DNA from: UBA961 sp014191195
GTDB taxonomy: Bacteria; Bacteroidota; Ignavibacteria; Kapaibacteriales; UBA961
NCBI GenBank assembly: GCA_964204605.1
Contig: OZ123195.1
Coordinates: 1,860,001-1,924,000, forward strand
Direction: 5' to 3'
Length of the DNA: 64,000 bases
The notes under the pieces were generated by a model. That model searched no databases, was not told where the DNA came from, and worked only from the letters and a program-made list of their open reading frames with translations. Positions 37,169 to 47,755 of the stretch are shown here, in pieces (positions within the stretch are counted from its first letter, which is position 1; each line of letters begins with the position of its first letter). Both the position numbers and the translations under genes were made by a program.

Positions 37169-40100
37169 TTACTTTGTAACAACAATTGATGTTGATTTAG
37201 TAAATAATTCATTAGCAATACGTACTTGATAAGTACCGCTTGGTAAATTACTTACATTAAAGCTTGCTGAATATCTATCTGCATTGAACATACCATTAGT
37301 AATATCGGTAACTTTTTGTCCTAATGTATTGTATAGTTCTACTGATACAAATCCTTCAACAGGAACAATAAAGTTAACAGTTACATCGCCATTTGCTGGG
37401 CTAGGGTATACTTCAAGAAGATTAGAACCGCTAACAGCACCTGCAATTTCTTTTGTGAATTGAGTACCATTACCAGCACGGAATACACCTGTACGACGTC
37501 GTGAAGATGCATTTGCTACAAATCCATCATCATCAGCATCATCAATCAATGCTTTGATATCTGTAGCGCGAGTTATACTGTTTGCAGCACCTGTAACACT
37601 AGTTAAAGTAGCAAGATCAGATAAATGATAACGGAAGCTAACAGGACTATCAGTTCCTGAAGCACCTAATTGTAAATAAACATCGCCTTTATCATTTTCA
37701 GTTGTGCTTACTTTACCAGCATTATTGGTTCCAGCAATTACATTGAATCTAATATTACCACGAACGTCTTTGTTTTGACGGCCAGTAGTTTGTACAGAAG
37801 CACCTGTTGATGGTGCAAGCATATCAACTATAAAACCAGAACCTGCAGGACCTAATAATAGAGCTCTTTTATCACTAAAAGTAAAATCCTCTGTCCAATA
37901 AGTATTTGCAGTACCAACAACATAACCAGCTGTTTCACGCATTTCATAGGTATTAGATGTGTCTAGACATGTAACACCTGTATTTAAACTTGTTAGTATA
38001 CGGCTAATACGAACTGGTTCACCAGTATTCCATGGTTTAGCATCTTTAATACGTGCCAATGCAAAAGTATAATCTTCAGGACTATCTTCACCTGTTAATA
38101 TAGTAGCAAAACTGAATGTATTATTACCAGAATAACCATTACCAGCAGTTTGTGCACCTCGATAAGTAGTTGGAGTTTGATAACCAAACATATTACGGAT
38201 ATTAGCACCAGCATTTGTACGAGCATCGGCAATATCATATTTATTGGCAATTGTTTGTGCATCAGTTCTAAAGGTATTAACTCTTACATCAATAGCTAAA
38301 TTATTAGCATTAGTAGATGTAGTAACGCCGTCAGGAGATGTTCCTATGGCTAAGTCCATAGAATTACCTTCACCACTTGTAGTACCACCAACTGTATTAT
38401 TATTAATAAATACACTACCAGATGTTGGTTGTTGTCCATATACACTTGTAGCTATTTGAATAGCAGCACCTAGACTTGATGTAATGCCATTATTTGTATT
38501 AGCAGCATTTCCACCTTTAATAGTATTATTTGTTATTTCAAACTCATTAATACCTTTTTTAATTTGGCCTGAAGTTCCACCAACATAGATAGCACCACTT
38601 GCACAACCGCTATTATTATCACCAATAGTATTATAGTTTATAGCAGCTTGAAGATTTACAGCTCCACCTGCTTTATCAAATACTTTAATACCATAACCTA
38701 ATTCTGGATTTACTTGTTTATCCTGGAATAGAGATGTTGTTAAAGCAATACTATTAGCAGAACCTGATGTTCCAATTTGAACAAAATAACCTGTGCCAGT
38801 TGCTCCATCTAATACTATACCATTATTACCACGACTATTATCTTCATTACCACCATTAAGGTTATTTGTGAACATAGTTAATCCATCGGCATTTTTGATA
38901 TAGATAGCAGCACCTTTTGCTGCATCAGCAAGAACTGCTGCTGTATTAGCGGACATAAAGCGGACATTATTACTTGTCACTGTTCCGGTAGTTACATTAT
39001 TAGCAAAGATTTCAATACCTTTAGCCCAACCGCTATTAGATAGATTAGTTGATACAGCACCAACACCATCATGGCCAACTATATTAGAATTTACAGTAAT
39101 GCTTGCTGAAGCATTAAAGTTACTTATAGTAATACCTGTAAATGCATTGATAAAGTTAGCACCTCGCTCTGAAGTCACTTCATTAAATGAAGATGTTAAA
39201 GAACCTTTATTAGAGATAGTATTAGTAATACCTGTATATGTAGCACCACCACCTCTAATAATATTAGATGAGTGAAGTACTGTTGCATTTGTTGGTGTTG
39301 CACCATTTACATTTATACCTGTAAATGATGTTAAAGCATAAGTTAAACCACTGATATTATTAGAACTTATTGTACTTGTAGAAGTAGCAGCTGCATTATT
39401 TAATTCAATACCTTTTACAATATCCATAGATGATCCATCATATGCTATATTATTAGTTGATGATATAAAGCTAGGACCACCATTTGTTATTGATATACCT
39501 GTTAATGCAGGTGCACCAGCAGCAAATGCTTCGCCACGTATATCATTATTACTTACTCTAAATAATGTAGAAGCATTAGAACCTGTACCAATGATACCGG
39601 AATAGGTTGTCTTAAATTCATCAGCAATATTTCCAATGTTATTAAATGTAATATCTACTCTTTCTGGATTAGCAGTATTAAATGTACCTGCATCAATACC
39701 AACAAATATTTCTGGAGTTACAGCTGAGCTATTTGAACGAATATTATTAGAACCGACAACAAATTCATAAATCTTTGTAGCAGCAGATTTAATACCATAG
39801 AAGTTTAATCCTCCACCATATACACCATTATTGCCAGCTGTTATTGAAGCACCATTTGATATACCATCAAAATAAATACCTTTATAAGTTCCAGTTGCAC
39901 CACCGGTATTATTAATGGTATTTGTAGATACATTTACAGCATTTGTATTTGAAATACCATCTACATAAACACCATTAAAGTTAAACTGTGAACCAACAGG
40001 TGTAATAGTATTTGTCAAAACCATTGTAAAAGCAGCACCAGTCATTGAGCTGTGAACACCATAGTAAGAATCAGAACCACCGTTTATTGTATTATTTAAC

Positions 40101-43100
40101 ACATTTAATGTAACTGATGTACCTGTGCCAAGTGCTTTCACACCATATAATGTTCCAGTTGCTCTATTTGCATTTGAAAGACTATTCAATTGAACCAACA
40201 TAGTAGCTGAATTTTTAACATTTTCTACAGTAATACCTGTTGTATTTACTTGAGTAGTAGAACCAATTAATGTATTGGAATTAACTGAAGGGCTTGCACC
40301 ACCAAAGTTATTAGCTACTATACCTAACCATGTTAATGAACTTGCACCGTCAACTGTATTTGATGTAATATCTGCATCTGTACTGTTACCAGAAGCAACA
40401 ACTTTGATACCTGTAAATACATTGGATACAGCATCAGCATCAATATTATTAGATGTAACAGCAATAGTTTCTGCACCAGGGAATCCAGATGCATCAATAC
40501 CACTATAATTAGTTGATTGTGTAGATGTTAATAGATTATTATGAATTGTAATACCAGTACCTGCAGAAGTTACAAGTATACCAGTAGCATTTGTAGTAAT
40601 GATGCCTGTGTTAAATCTATTATTACTGATATTAGTTGTATTTGCAAGATTAGAACCTGCAATGCTAACACCAGTATAATTAACAGCTACGATAGAAAGA
40701 GTTGTATCATTTTCAACTCTGAATCTACCATTAGAAGTACCACTGTACTTGATACCTGTATATTGATCAGGACCAACACCACCACCATGCGTAAATACAC
40801 AATCATGGATATAATTATCACCACTTGTATTTGCAAAATTAAATACAGTAACTGTAGCAGCATTGCTTTGATTTTCTACATCTAGATTATCAATTTCAAA
40901 TCCTGTATTACGGCTACTAGAAATACTAATCATACCTGAATTACCAGCTTGAATAATGCCTTTTCCACCTAAATAACCACGGATTGCTCTTGGTTCTACA
41001 ACATCAGTAGGATCTGTTGGATCTGGGAATATTACTGGATAACTTGGTTCAACACCAGAATAACCAGTGATATTACCATTATCTGTACCTAATACCCAAA
41101 TTTCATCAGTTGCTAAACGATTGCCTAATGAATAAGTACCCCAAGAATTATATTGATAATTACTATTATCATCACGTGCTGCTGTTATATTATTATATGT
41201 ACCTTTTATTTGTGTACCAGCTGCATTCATACGCAATACTGGACCCATAACATCTTTTGGTTGCCATCCACATGTACCTGATTCTCTATCTGTAGATGAA
41301 ATTACTACAGGTAAAATTGAGAATTTAGCACCTGGATTATTTGCACCTATAGACATCCAACTAACATCTTGTTGTATTAATGAACCACTTGTGCTTACAA
41401 ATGGATAAATAGTATTTGATGGATAAGTTCTATCTGGAAGATTATTAGCAATAGAATTTATTCTTGGACCCATATTATCATTCCAGTAATTAAACTTTAC
41501 TGAAATTGCTGCTGTAGCTGCAGCTATACCCTCTAATAAAATACCATTAGTACCTTCTATTCTATTTGAATCTATATAAATACGATTAGTGGTCATACCA
41601 ATCATATTATCAAAGGCTATAACCCAATTAGCATTGGAAGTTTTGAACACATTATTATTTACAACAATCTTTGCACTACCTGGGTCAACGCTTCCAAGAT
41701 TTACATTTAAAGCACTAGTTCCAAATGTATTTATAGAATTACCTTTTATTAAAAAACCACTTAAAGGATTTGCTGGTACCGTAGCTGTTAAATTTATTGC
41801 AATCAATCTTGCAGAATTAACAAAATTATTTAAAACTTTTATTTTAGATTCTGCACTTCCTGTTATATTATTTAATGCTATTACAGATTCTCCAGAAGTA
41901 CTTGGATTAATAATATTTTCAGAAATTAAAAGTGCATCTAATGAAAAACTACCAGACATCAATGAACCGCCGTTCCGAAAGTCTATTAATGGACAAGTAT
42001 TACTACCAAAACCTGAAGCTATAACTCTATTATTATTAATTGTCCATAGGTCCTTGCTTGATGTAGTATTTGTAGCAAGTACTAAACCTGGAATATTTGT
42101 AGGTGCACCAGAGATAGAAATAATATTATTATTAACTGATATATTATCATATCCATTATTATCTCTAACCATAGCTCTTGCAGTAGCATCTGATGATGAG
42201 ATATTATTGAATTGGAATCCAATAATACTTACATTATCATTTTGAATATCAAAAACAGGATTTGTACCTACACTATATGTGCTACTTCCTGAACCAATAA
42301 CAGTTTCTAAATTTAAATTTCTACTTGCATTGTAAACTGGCTGTACATCAATATTGACTGTACTACAATTTGTGAAGTTTGTTGCACCAAGTAGGTATTG
42401 TTGACCCCTTAAAGCAACAGCTTTTGTAACTAATAGATTGTTAAATTGCCAAACACCACCAGCATTGCTTCCTGTTAACGGAGCACCTGCATTATCTGTA
42501 GTTCCATAACCAGCAAATGCAATAAAGCTACTTCCACCATTATCAGATTGTACTATAGTCATAGCATCTACTGGAGAAGGGTTTGTTGCTCCTGTCCAAG
42601 ATGATGCTTGATTCATATACACACCCATAGTGAAGCTTGACAAGCCTGTTGGTGCTGCACCACGACGAAGTGTTACATTATTTCCGGCAGAAAGTGGCTG
42701 AGTTGCATTTGTAAATGCTACTGATTTAGCAATTTCTACATCTTGTGAATATGTAAGACCTGAAAGACTTACAGTTCCACCTGAACCATTTGCTGAAGAT
42801 GTACCAATACCTTGATTGCTTTGTGAAGCTGCTTCGCCTAATGTAGTTTGAATACAGTCATTAATTGAAGCAACAACCATATTTGAAACATTGATGTCTA
42901 CTAATTTAGAAGGAGAAGCACAATTACCAGAACCATTAAGTGTAATAGTACCGGTTGATGAGCCTCTATTAGCTAAACCATACATATACACTCTTGTATT
43001 TAAAGTAGCGGTTTCTGATGCATAATTTGAAGTTGTAAGTTGTAATTTACTACTACCAGTACTGCTATTGATAAGCAATAAAGACATATCAATTGCATTA

Positions 43101-45823
43101 CCATTAAAATTGGTAAGTGTACCACTTGTTGCAGAGAATGATAATTGTACTTGATCATCACCATTACCAAATGAAGTACCTTTGGTAGAAGTAAATGTAC
43201 CTGCATTTCCTTTAGAGATGTCAGTACCAGCATTTAATTTAATGGTTCCACTAAATGTTGCATTACCAGCACTTGGAGTTATGCTACGAACACTTGATTT
43301 TAAGGCACCCATAAAATCAAAACGCTTTGCAATGACTAATTCATTTGTTGGAGACTCAGAAAATGCTAATGAAGCATTTGAAGAATTTCCATCAGCAATT
43401 GAAAGAATTGAACTTGCATTATTATCTATCAAATTAACAGCGTTTTGAAGACATGCTGGGGGCCATATATTAATACGATTAATATTGATTGTATTAGTTA
43501 TAATATCTTTTTGAAAATCACAAACAGCAAGAATACCACCTTGACCAGAAGTGCCAGAACCATTTAAATCTAATGCTTGAATAGTTAATGTTTCTGCTGT
43601 TGGTGTTAACTGTGCTCTTAAAAGAATAGTAGCAGTATTATCAACATATATAGTTGGACATACTAAAGTAACAGTATTAACGATTGTTGTTGGTGAACCA
43701 ACTTCAGCTGCTGCAATAGCATCTTGTAATTCATTACATGATGCAACGTATACAGTATTGTCAAACATAACTCTAGCAATAATAGAGTTGTCATCAAGTT
43801 CATAAATATCTGTACCACTAACAATAGTAGAACAATCTAATCTGTATAAGTTTTTAGCATTTACTATAGAACGTGCTTGAGCAGAACTTGCATATCTTAA
43901 GCCTACACTTGGAGCATTTTGTGTAGTTGCAATTGCATAACCAGAAGCGGCAACAAAATTTGGATCTACTGCCATACCACTTAATCTAGTACCCAATGGA
44001 GTATTTAGTCCACTACCTGCACCTGTTACAAGAAAAGCATAACCAGAAGTAGAATTCTGCGTATTATTTTTAATAATTCTAAAATTATCAATACGGATAC
44101 TATCGGGAGTTCTATTTATTGGGTCACTACTTGCAGTATTTAAGCCCATTAACCAAAATGTTGGACCACCTACTCCATTAGCTAGCTTAATTTCCCATCT
44201 TGTAGCACAAGCGGAAACAGTACCATTAATTCTAATTCTTTTGTGAATGATAATTGTACTGTCTTCTGTGATATTAGAAGAAACTTCAATTGTTGCAGGA
44301 CTTCCAGTACTTGGAACAACCGCTGCATACACAGCATTTCTTAAAGAATTAAAGTTTGAATATCCATAGCTAAGATTAGCATTCATTCCATTAAGAAAAC
44401 CAGCACCTGATGGTTCTGTTCCTGGAGAATAACTACTATTAACAAGCATTGTAGTAGCAACTGGAGAACTTAAAGGAGTAGTAGCAGAAATATTGTCTTC
44501 TGTCATTTGTCTCCAAAAAGCAACTTTAGTAGTATTATAGCTTGCATTTGTATATTCAGCACCTGTAGGAGAAATAGAGTAGAAATTATTTGCTTCTGCA
44601 TTACCCCAAGCATTACTTGCTAAAGCTAAAGTTTGGGATGTTCCTGGCTCATGTCTAAATCTAACGGCGCCATAAGTTGTCCACTCTGAAGCTTCTACAG
44701 TATAATGTGGTTTTTTACCACATGGTGTCATATTACCATTATATACAATTGTATTTTGACGTATAGTATATACAGAAGTTGGGATTGCACTAGATGTTAT
44801 TCTTACATATAAACCGATTTCATTATCAGTAATCAAATTACCATTTGATTTTGTAGATGAAACATCGCCGATTGTATTTGAACGTGCATCATAGCAATAT
44901 ATTCCATATGCAAAGCGTCCAGTTGCATAGTCTGCAGTTCCACAACGATTTTTCCAAATTAAATTTCTACGAGTTATAGATCTACCACCATTAGCAACCA
45001 AAATACCAGCTTGAATAAAGTTTTCAGAAGTTGTTCCTGAAAAATTTGAACCAGTAATAACATTGTCTTCAATTGTAGGATTTGGTTGATTAGCCACAGT
45101 AGAACTTAAGCTTGAAGTACTGTTACCTAAAACAGCAATACCAGCATTACGATAGTTATATATTCTTACATGAGACATTACAGGTGCTGCTTTGCCAAAG
45201 AAAACAACTCCAATACCTAGGTTTTTAGCATTATTAACAGCTGCTGCTGATTTAACATTAAAAACACTTACACTGTCACTTGCAGAACCACCAATTCCAC
45301 CTACTGCTGTTTTAAAAGCAATACCAAAAAACGTTGTTGTTCCGGTTTGATCCAATTGATTATCACCGTCAACATCAATGCCTTTAAGATAAACTTCTGT
45401 TGTATTAGTATTTGCATTTACAAAAACTACTGCATTAAAAGTACTTGACTCAATCTTATCAGCTCCGGTCCAATTGAAATTTGTACCGTCTGTTTTTGAA
45501 GTCATTGTACCCCATGCTGGAGCTTTAATAACTGTTCTGGTTACACCGGCACCAGCATTTTGGCTTCCCTGAATTATTAAGGTTTTATTCACAATTTCTA
45601 CTTGTTCTATATATGTTCCACCTTCAACATATATAATATCACCATCATTTGATGATAACACCGCTTGGCTAATTGTCAGAAAAGCAGTTGCCCAAGAAGC
45701 ACCACTATTACCATTATTACCAGTAGTTTTTACATAAAAATTAGTAGCAAAAACTGAAGTAGATAATAATAAAACAAACGCCATAGTAAATAGGCGTATC
45801 AAATTTCGGTACGATAGTTTCAT
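37169..45823 (-). CDS. Giant secreted right-handed beta-helix protein with T9SS sorting domain
   Basis: 2884 residues. A signal peptide (about residues 1-26, ending VFA) leads to an N-terminal beta-helix start, TNFYVKTTGNNGNSGASWAT with DGDIIYVEGGTYIEQVEI, of the DUF1565/parallel-beta-helix kind. Much of the middle is low-complexity Asn/Ser/Thr/Gly-rich strands; about residues 1640-2290 hold a clear repeat of 28-31 residues of form GI-x10-SNTI-x10. The last 85 residues, from VYPSPANGDVTVNFI to TKSTSIVVTK, are a T9SS type A domain. Likely a cell-surface adhesin or secreted carbohydrate-binding or degrading scaffold; no catalytic motif was recognised. Long reading frames on the opposite strand are shadows. 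Confidence 0.85.
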   Translation of the reverse strand: MKLSYRNLIRLFTMAFVLLLSTSVFATNFYVKTTGNNGNSGASWATAFLTISQAVLSSNDGDIIYVEGGTYIEQVEIVNKTLIIQGSQNAGAGVTRTVIKAPAWGTMTSKTDGTNFNWTGADKIESSTFNAVVFVNANTNTTEVYLKGIDVDGDNQLDQTGTTTFFGIAFKTAVGGIGGSASDSVSVFNVKSAAAVNNAKNLGIGVVFFGKAAPVMSHVRIYNYRNAGIAVLGNSTSSLSSTVANQPNPTIEDNVITGSNFSGTTSENFIQAGILVANGGRSITRRNLIWKNRCGTADYATGRFAYGIYCYDARSNTIGDVSSTKSNGNLITDNEIGLYVRITSSAIPTSVYTIRQNTIVYNGNMTPCGKKPHYTVEASEWTTYGAVRFRHEPGTSQTLALASNAWGNAEANNFYSISPTGAEYTNASYNTTKVAFWRQMTEDNISATTPLSSPVATTMLVNSSYSPGTEPSGAGFLNGMNANLSYGYSNFNSLRNAVYAAVVPSTGSPATIEVSSNITEDSTIIIHKRIRINGTVSACATRWEIKLANGVGGPTFWLMGLNTASSDPINRTPDSIRIDNFRIIKNNTQNSTSGYAFLVTGAGSGLNTPLGTRLSGMAVDPNFVAASGYAIATTQNAPSVGLRYASSAQARSIVNAKNLYRLDCSTIVSGTDIYELDDNSIIARVMFDNTVYVASCNELQDAIAAAEVGSPTTIVNTVTLVCPTIYVDNTATILLRAQLTPTAETLTIQALDLNGSGTSGQGGILAVCDFQKDIITNTININRINIWPPACLQNAVNLIDNNASSILSIADGNSSNASLAFSESPTNELVIAKRFDFMGALKSSVRSITPSAGNATFSGTIKLNAGTDISKGNAGTFTSTKGTSFGNGDDQVQLSFSATSGTLTNFNGNAIDMSLLLINSSTGSSKLQLTTSNYASETATLNTRVYMYGLANRGSSTGTITLNGSGNCASPSKLVDINVSNMVVASINDCIQTTLGEAASQSNQGIGTSSANGSGGTVSLSGLTYSQDVEIAKSVAFTNATQPLSAGNNVTLRRGAAPTGLSSFTMGVYMNQASSWTGATNPSPVDAMTIVQSDNGGSSFIAFAGYGTTDNAGAPLTGSNAGGVWQFNNLLVTKAVALRGQQYLLGATNFTNCSTVNIDVQPVYNASRNLNLETVIGSGSSTYSVGTNPVFDIQNDNVSIIGFQFNNISSSDATARAMVRDNNGYDNISVNNNIISISGAPTNIPGLVLATNTTSSKDLWTINNNRVIASGFGSNTCPLIDFRNGGSLMSGSFSLDALLISENIINPSTSGESVIALNNITGSAESKIKVLNNFVNSARLIAINLTATVPANPLSGFLIKGNSINTFGTSALNVNLGSVDPGSAKIVVNNNVFKTSNANWVIAFDNMIGMTTNRIYIDSNRIEGTNGILLEGIAAATAAISVKFNYWNDNMGPRINSIANNLPDRTYPSNTIYPFVSTSGSLIQQDVSWMSIGANNPGAKFSILPVVISSTDRESGTCGWQPKDVMGPVLRMNAAGTQIKGTYNNITAARDDNSNYQYNSWGTYSLGNRLATDEIWVLGTDNGNITGYSGVEPSYPVIFPDPTDPTDVVEPRAIRGYLGGKGIIQAGNSGMISISSSRNTGFEIDNLDVENQSNAATVTVFNFANTSGDNYIHDCVFTHGGGVGPDQYTGIKYSGTSNGRFRVENDTTLSIVAVNYTGVSIAGSNLANTTNISNNRFNTGIITTNATGILVTSAGTGITIHNNLLTSTQSTNYSGIDASGFPGAETIAVTSNNIDADAVSNVFTGIKVVASGNSTDADITSNTVDGASSLTWLGIVANNFGGASPSVNSNTLIGSTTQVNTTGITVENVKNSATMLVQLNSLSNANRATGTLYGVKALGTGTSVTLNVLNNTINGGSDSYYGVHSSMTGAAFTMVLTNTITPVGSQFNFNGVYVDGISNTNAVNVSTNTINNTGGATGTYKGIYFDGISNGASITAGNNGVYGGGLNFYGIKSAATKIYEFVVGSNNIRSNSSAVTPEIFVGIDAGTFNTANPERVDITFNNIGNIADEFKTTYSGIIGTGSNASTLFRVSNNDIRGEAFAAGAPALTGISITNGGPSFISSTNNIAYDGSSMDIVKGIELNNAAATSTSTISSNNISGLTYALTSFTGINVNGATPTNATVLHSSNIIRGGGATYTGITNTISNKGSLTSSFNEVTSERGANFINAFTGITISNFNASASITVNSNIVGHDGVGAVSTNLSNSGWAKGIEIFANNVTTGTVTSNNVRFMSANTAAVLADAAKGAAIYIKNADGLTMFTNNLNGGNEDNSRGNNGIVLDGATGTGYFVQIGTSGSANSIALTTSLFQDKQVNPELGYGIKVFDKAGGAVNLQAAINYNTIGDNNSGCASGAIYVGGTSGQIKKGINEFEITNNTIKGGNAANTNNGITSSLGAAIQIATSVYGQQPTSGSVFINNNTVGGTTSGEGNSMDLAIGTSPDGVTTSTNANNLAIDVRVNTFRTDAQTIANKYDIADARTNAGANIRNMFGYQTPTTYRGAQTAGNGYSGNNTFSFATILTGEDSPEDYTFALARIKDAKPWNTGEPVRISRILTSLNTGVTCLDTSNTYEMRETAGYVVGTANTYWTEDFTFSDKRALLLGPAGSGFIVDMLAPSTGASVQTTGRQNKDVRGNIRFNVIAGTNNAGKVSTTENDKGDVYLQLGASGTDSPVSFRYHLSDLATLTSVTGAANSITRATDIKALIDDADDDGFVANASSRRRTGVFRAGNGTQFTKEIAGAVSGSNLLEVYPSPANGDVTVNFIVPVEGFVSVELYNTLGQKVTDITNGMFNADRYSASFNVSNLPSGTYQVRIANELFTKSTSIVVTK

Positions 45824-46123
45824 AAATGAAGCCTTCCAAAATGAATGGGTTTTAAATATATTTATAATTAAAAATCTTATGTATTTAACAGAGACGGAAT
45901 ATTACTCATTAAAAGAGCAAAAATGTATCACATTATAAATTGCAATATAAAGGACTCAAACTTATATACGTCATAGACTTAAGTACTTGAATTCTATATA
46001 GCATAGATACTTATCCACATTATAATAGGATTGCAATATATAAATTATACGACAAATCTCAAAAATTTAGCTGAGATATATATCAATATTTCTAATTAGT
46101 AATACAGTATTTGTGTTAAAAAA
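45824..46123. promoter_or_regulatory. Regulatory region upstream of the giant surface protein
   Basis: 300 AT-rich bases without a gene. It holds an imperfect direct repeat: CACATTATAA-ATTGCAATATA at 45929-45949, and the same two blocks with a 4-base insertion at 46016-46040, starts 87 bases apart. A perfect DnaA-box-like TTATCCACA (46011-46019) touches the second copy. A 6-bp inverted repeat ATCTCA/TGAGAT lies at 46056-46077. No consensus promoter was found; only a lone TAAGTTTG-type element at 45957-45964. Confidence 0.45.
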
Positions 46124-46870
46124 CTATTTATCAGGCAAAAGAACTTGTCTATTTCCTAGACTGTCATAGAGTGCAACGAATGTTTTGCCATTTGGAAGTA
46201 CTCCAAATAAGCCTTGATTTTGCTGTTTTTCATTAAAAAGAGCAAAGCCACTCGGCCCGTTTGACGAATAATACCATTTTGATCTTATTTTACTTTTGCT
46301 ATCTGCAAAGAGGATAAATGGATTATAATTATCTTTTTCATCTAATGCAATAACAGTTCTATTTACATTAGCAGAATCAGTTAAATGAATTCTTGAAGTA
46401 TATATTGAAGATATTCCTCCGATATTGAAATAACCTCCAGATACTTTACCATTTTTATCATATTGAAAAGTATAACAATTGGTATCATTTTCAACTTTTA
46501 CAGTATATTTTGGTCTAGACTTAGAATCATAAAAAGCAATTGCTGAATTAGTACCCGTTATATCAGCATTAAGCAGTATTGCTGGTATTCCTGATTCTTT
46601 TCCAAAAATTGATATTATGCTAATTTTTTGATCAGCACTCATTCCAATTTTCATTCTTCTTTTACCACTTTTATCAACAATATCGATATTATTAACAGCA
46701 ATATTATCTGCTTCGATATTATCGATTGACAATATTTTATCCTTTCCGATAAATCCATAAAACAGTATACAACTGCATATACATATCAATAGTATATTAC
46801 TTAAACGCATTCTTTTTAAGGATGTTTCCAATAAATGTAAACGCTTGTGTATATCTTCTGTCTGTTGCAT
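46124..46870 (-). CDS. Membrane-anchored protein of unknown function with DxxGxxR repeats
   Basis: 248 residues. An N-terminal charged helix of about 25 residues (QQTEDIHKRLHLLETSLKRM, possibly coiled coil) precedes one membrane segment (LLICICSCILFYGFI). The remainder is beta-rich with a loosely repeated pattern: DKSGKRRMKIG, YDSKSRPKYTVKV, FADSKSKIRSKWYY, YDSLGNRQVLLPDK. Similar D-x-x-G-x-x-R repeats occur in uncharacterised bacterial proteins. I do not recognise the family. It is 37 bases after scpB and so likely co-transcribed with it. Confidence 0.5.
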   Translation of the reverse strand: MQQTEDIHKRLHLLETSLKRMRLSNILLICICSCILFYGFIGKDKILSIDNIEADNIAVNNIDIVDKSGKRRMKIGMSADQKISIISIFGKESGIPAILLNADITGTNSAIAFYDSKSRPKYTVKVENDTNCYTFQYDKNGKVSGGYFNIGGISSIYTSRIHLTDSANVNRTVIALDEKDNYNPFILFADSKSKIRSKWYYSSNGPSGFALFNEKQQNQGLFGVLPNGKTFVALYDSLGNRQVLLPDK

Positions 46871-46907
46871 AATTACTTGTTTAAAGAATATTATTCTATG
46901 ATAAAAA

Positions 46908-47570
46908 TCATAATGTTAAAGATGAAGAATCATCTATAAATAATGCCGCTGCGCTTAATTCTGCAGCCATACTTTGCGGTTGAAGTTCTATCAGTTCTTC
47001 GATTTCTTTCATTTTTGGCAAATCTTCTAGAGCATTTAAGCCGAAAACCCTTAAGAATTCTGATGTAGTGCCATATAATAGTGGTCGGCCAAGTGATTCA
47101 GATCTTCCTAACATTGTAATTAATTCTCTATCAAGAAGTGAATTAACAATATCACCAGAATTTACTCCACGAATAGACTCAATATCAGGCTTAGTTACAG
47201 GTTGCTTATAGGCTATAATTGCTAATGTTTCTAAAGCAGCCTGAGACATTCTTTTTTTAGATTTAGACTTCAATAATCTTTGTATGTACATTCCATAGCC
47301 ATTTAATGTTACAAAGTGATAACCACCTGCTATCTTTATTATGGTATATGGTCTTCTATATTCTGATAATTGACTATTTATAGATAATATTGCCTGTGCA
47401 ATTGTATCAGCATTTGCAAATTCCCAAAATTCAGATTGTTGTAATATGTCTGAAATTACCCCTAACTGTAATGGCTCTTCAGAAGCAAATATCAATGCCT
47501 CTAATACAGGAAGAAACTCATCAAATGATTTATTGTCTTGCATATCTGACAGCAAATTGGCCTCAGACAT
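46908..47570 (-). CDS. scpB: SMC-associated chromosome segregation protein ScpB
   Basis: 220 residues. ScpB forms a dimer of winged-helix domains that, with ScpA, bridges SMC heads in the bacterial condensin. FLPVLEALIFASEEPLQLGV at the N-terminus, the AALETLAIIAYKQPVTKPDI core and IESIRGVNSGDIVNSLLDRE are diagnostic. scpA is not adjacent. The C-terminal tail is acidic. Confidence 0.92.
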   Translation of the reverse strand: MSEANLLSDMQDNKSFDEFLPVLEALIFASEEPLQLGVISDILQQSEFWEFANADTIAQAILSINSQLSEYRRPYTIIKIAGGYHFVTLNGYGMYIQRLLKSKSKKRMSQAALETLAIIAYKQPVTKPDIESIRGVNSGDIVNSLLDRELITMLGRSESLGRPLLYGTTSEFLRVFGLNALEDLPKMKEIEELIELQPQSMAAELSAAALFIDDSSSLTL

Positions 47571-47712
47571 AATAACTCCAAATTATATTATCATGCTTTT
47601 AATAAATGTACTACTATAGGTAAGTAAAATTCGTGCCAGAATAATGAACTTAATCTTCTGTTATTCTTATAACTATATAATCAGATGATATAATGTTGGA
47701 TTTCTGCTTATT

Positions 47713-47744
47713 AAAAAAAAAGGCGACATATAGTCGCCTTTTTT
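47713..47744. terminator. Terminator after dnaK
   Basis: 11-bp arms AAAAAGGCGAC (47717-47727) and GTCGCCTTTTT (47733-47743), 5-base loop, with A and T runs on both sides. It lies 12 bases after the dnaK stop. The remaining spacer to scpB (47571-47712) shows no feature. Confidence 0.9.
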
Positions 47745-47755
47745 AATCTCATTGC

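Noticed and set aside
39000..40900. CRISPR-like or tandem DNA repeats in the giant gene
   Set aside because: The periodicity is seen only at protein level with variable sequence; no identical direct repeats with unique spacers were found.
37169..45823. Several long plus-strand open frames inside the giant gene (for example 41589-42245 and 40275-40508)
   Set aside because: They lie opposite a strongly supported minus-strand gene whose low-complexity codon usage keeps the other strand open; none has a signature or a ribosome site.
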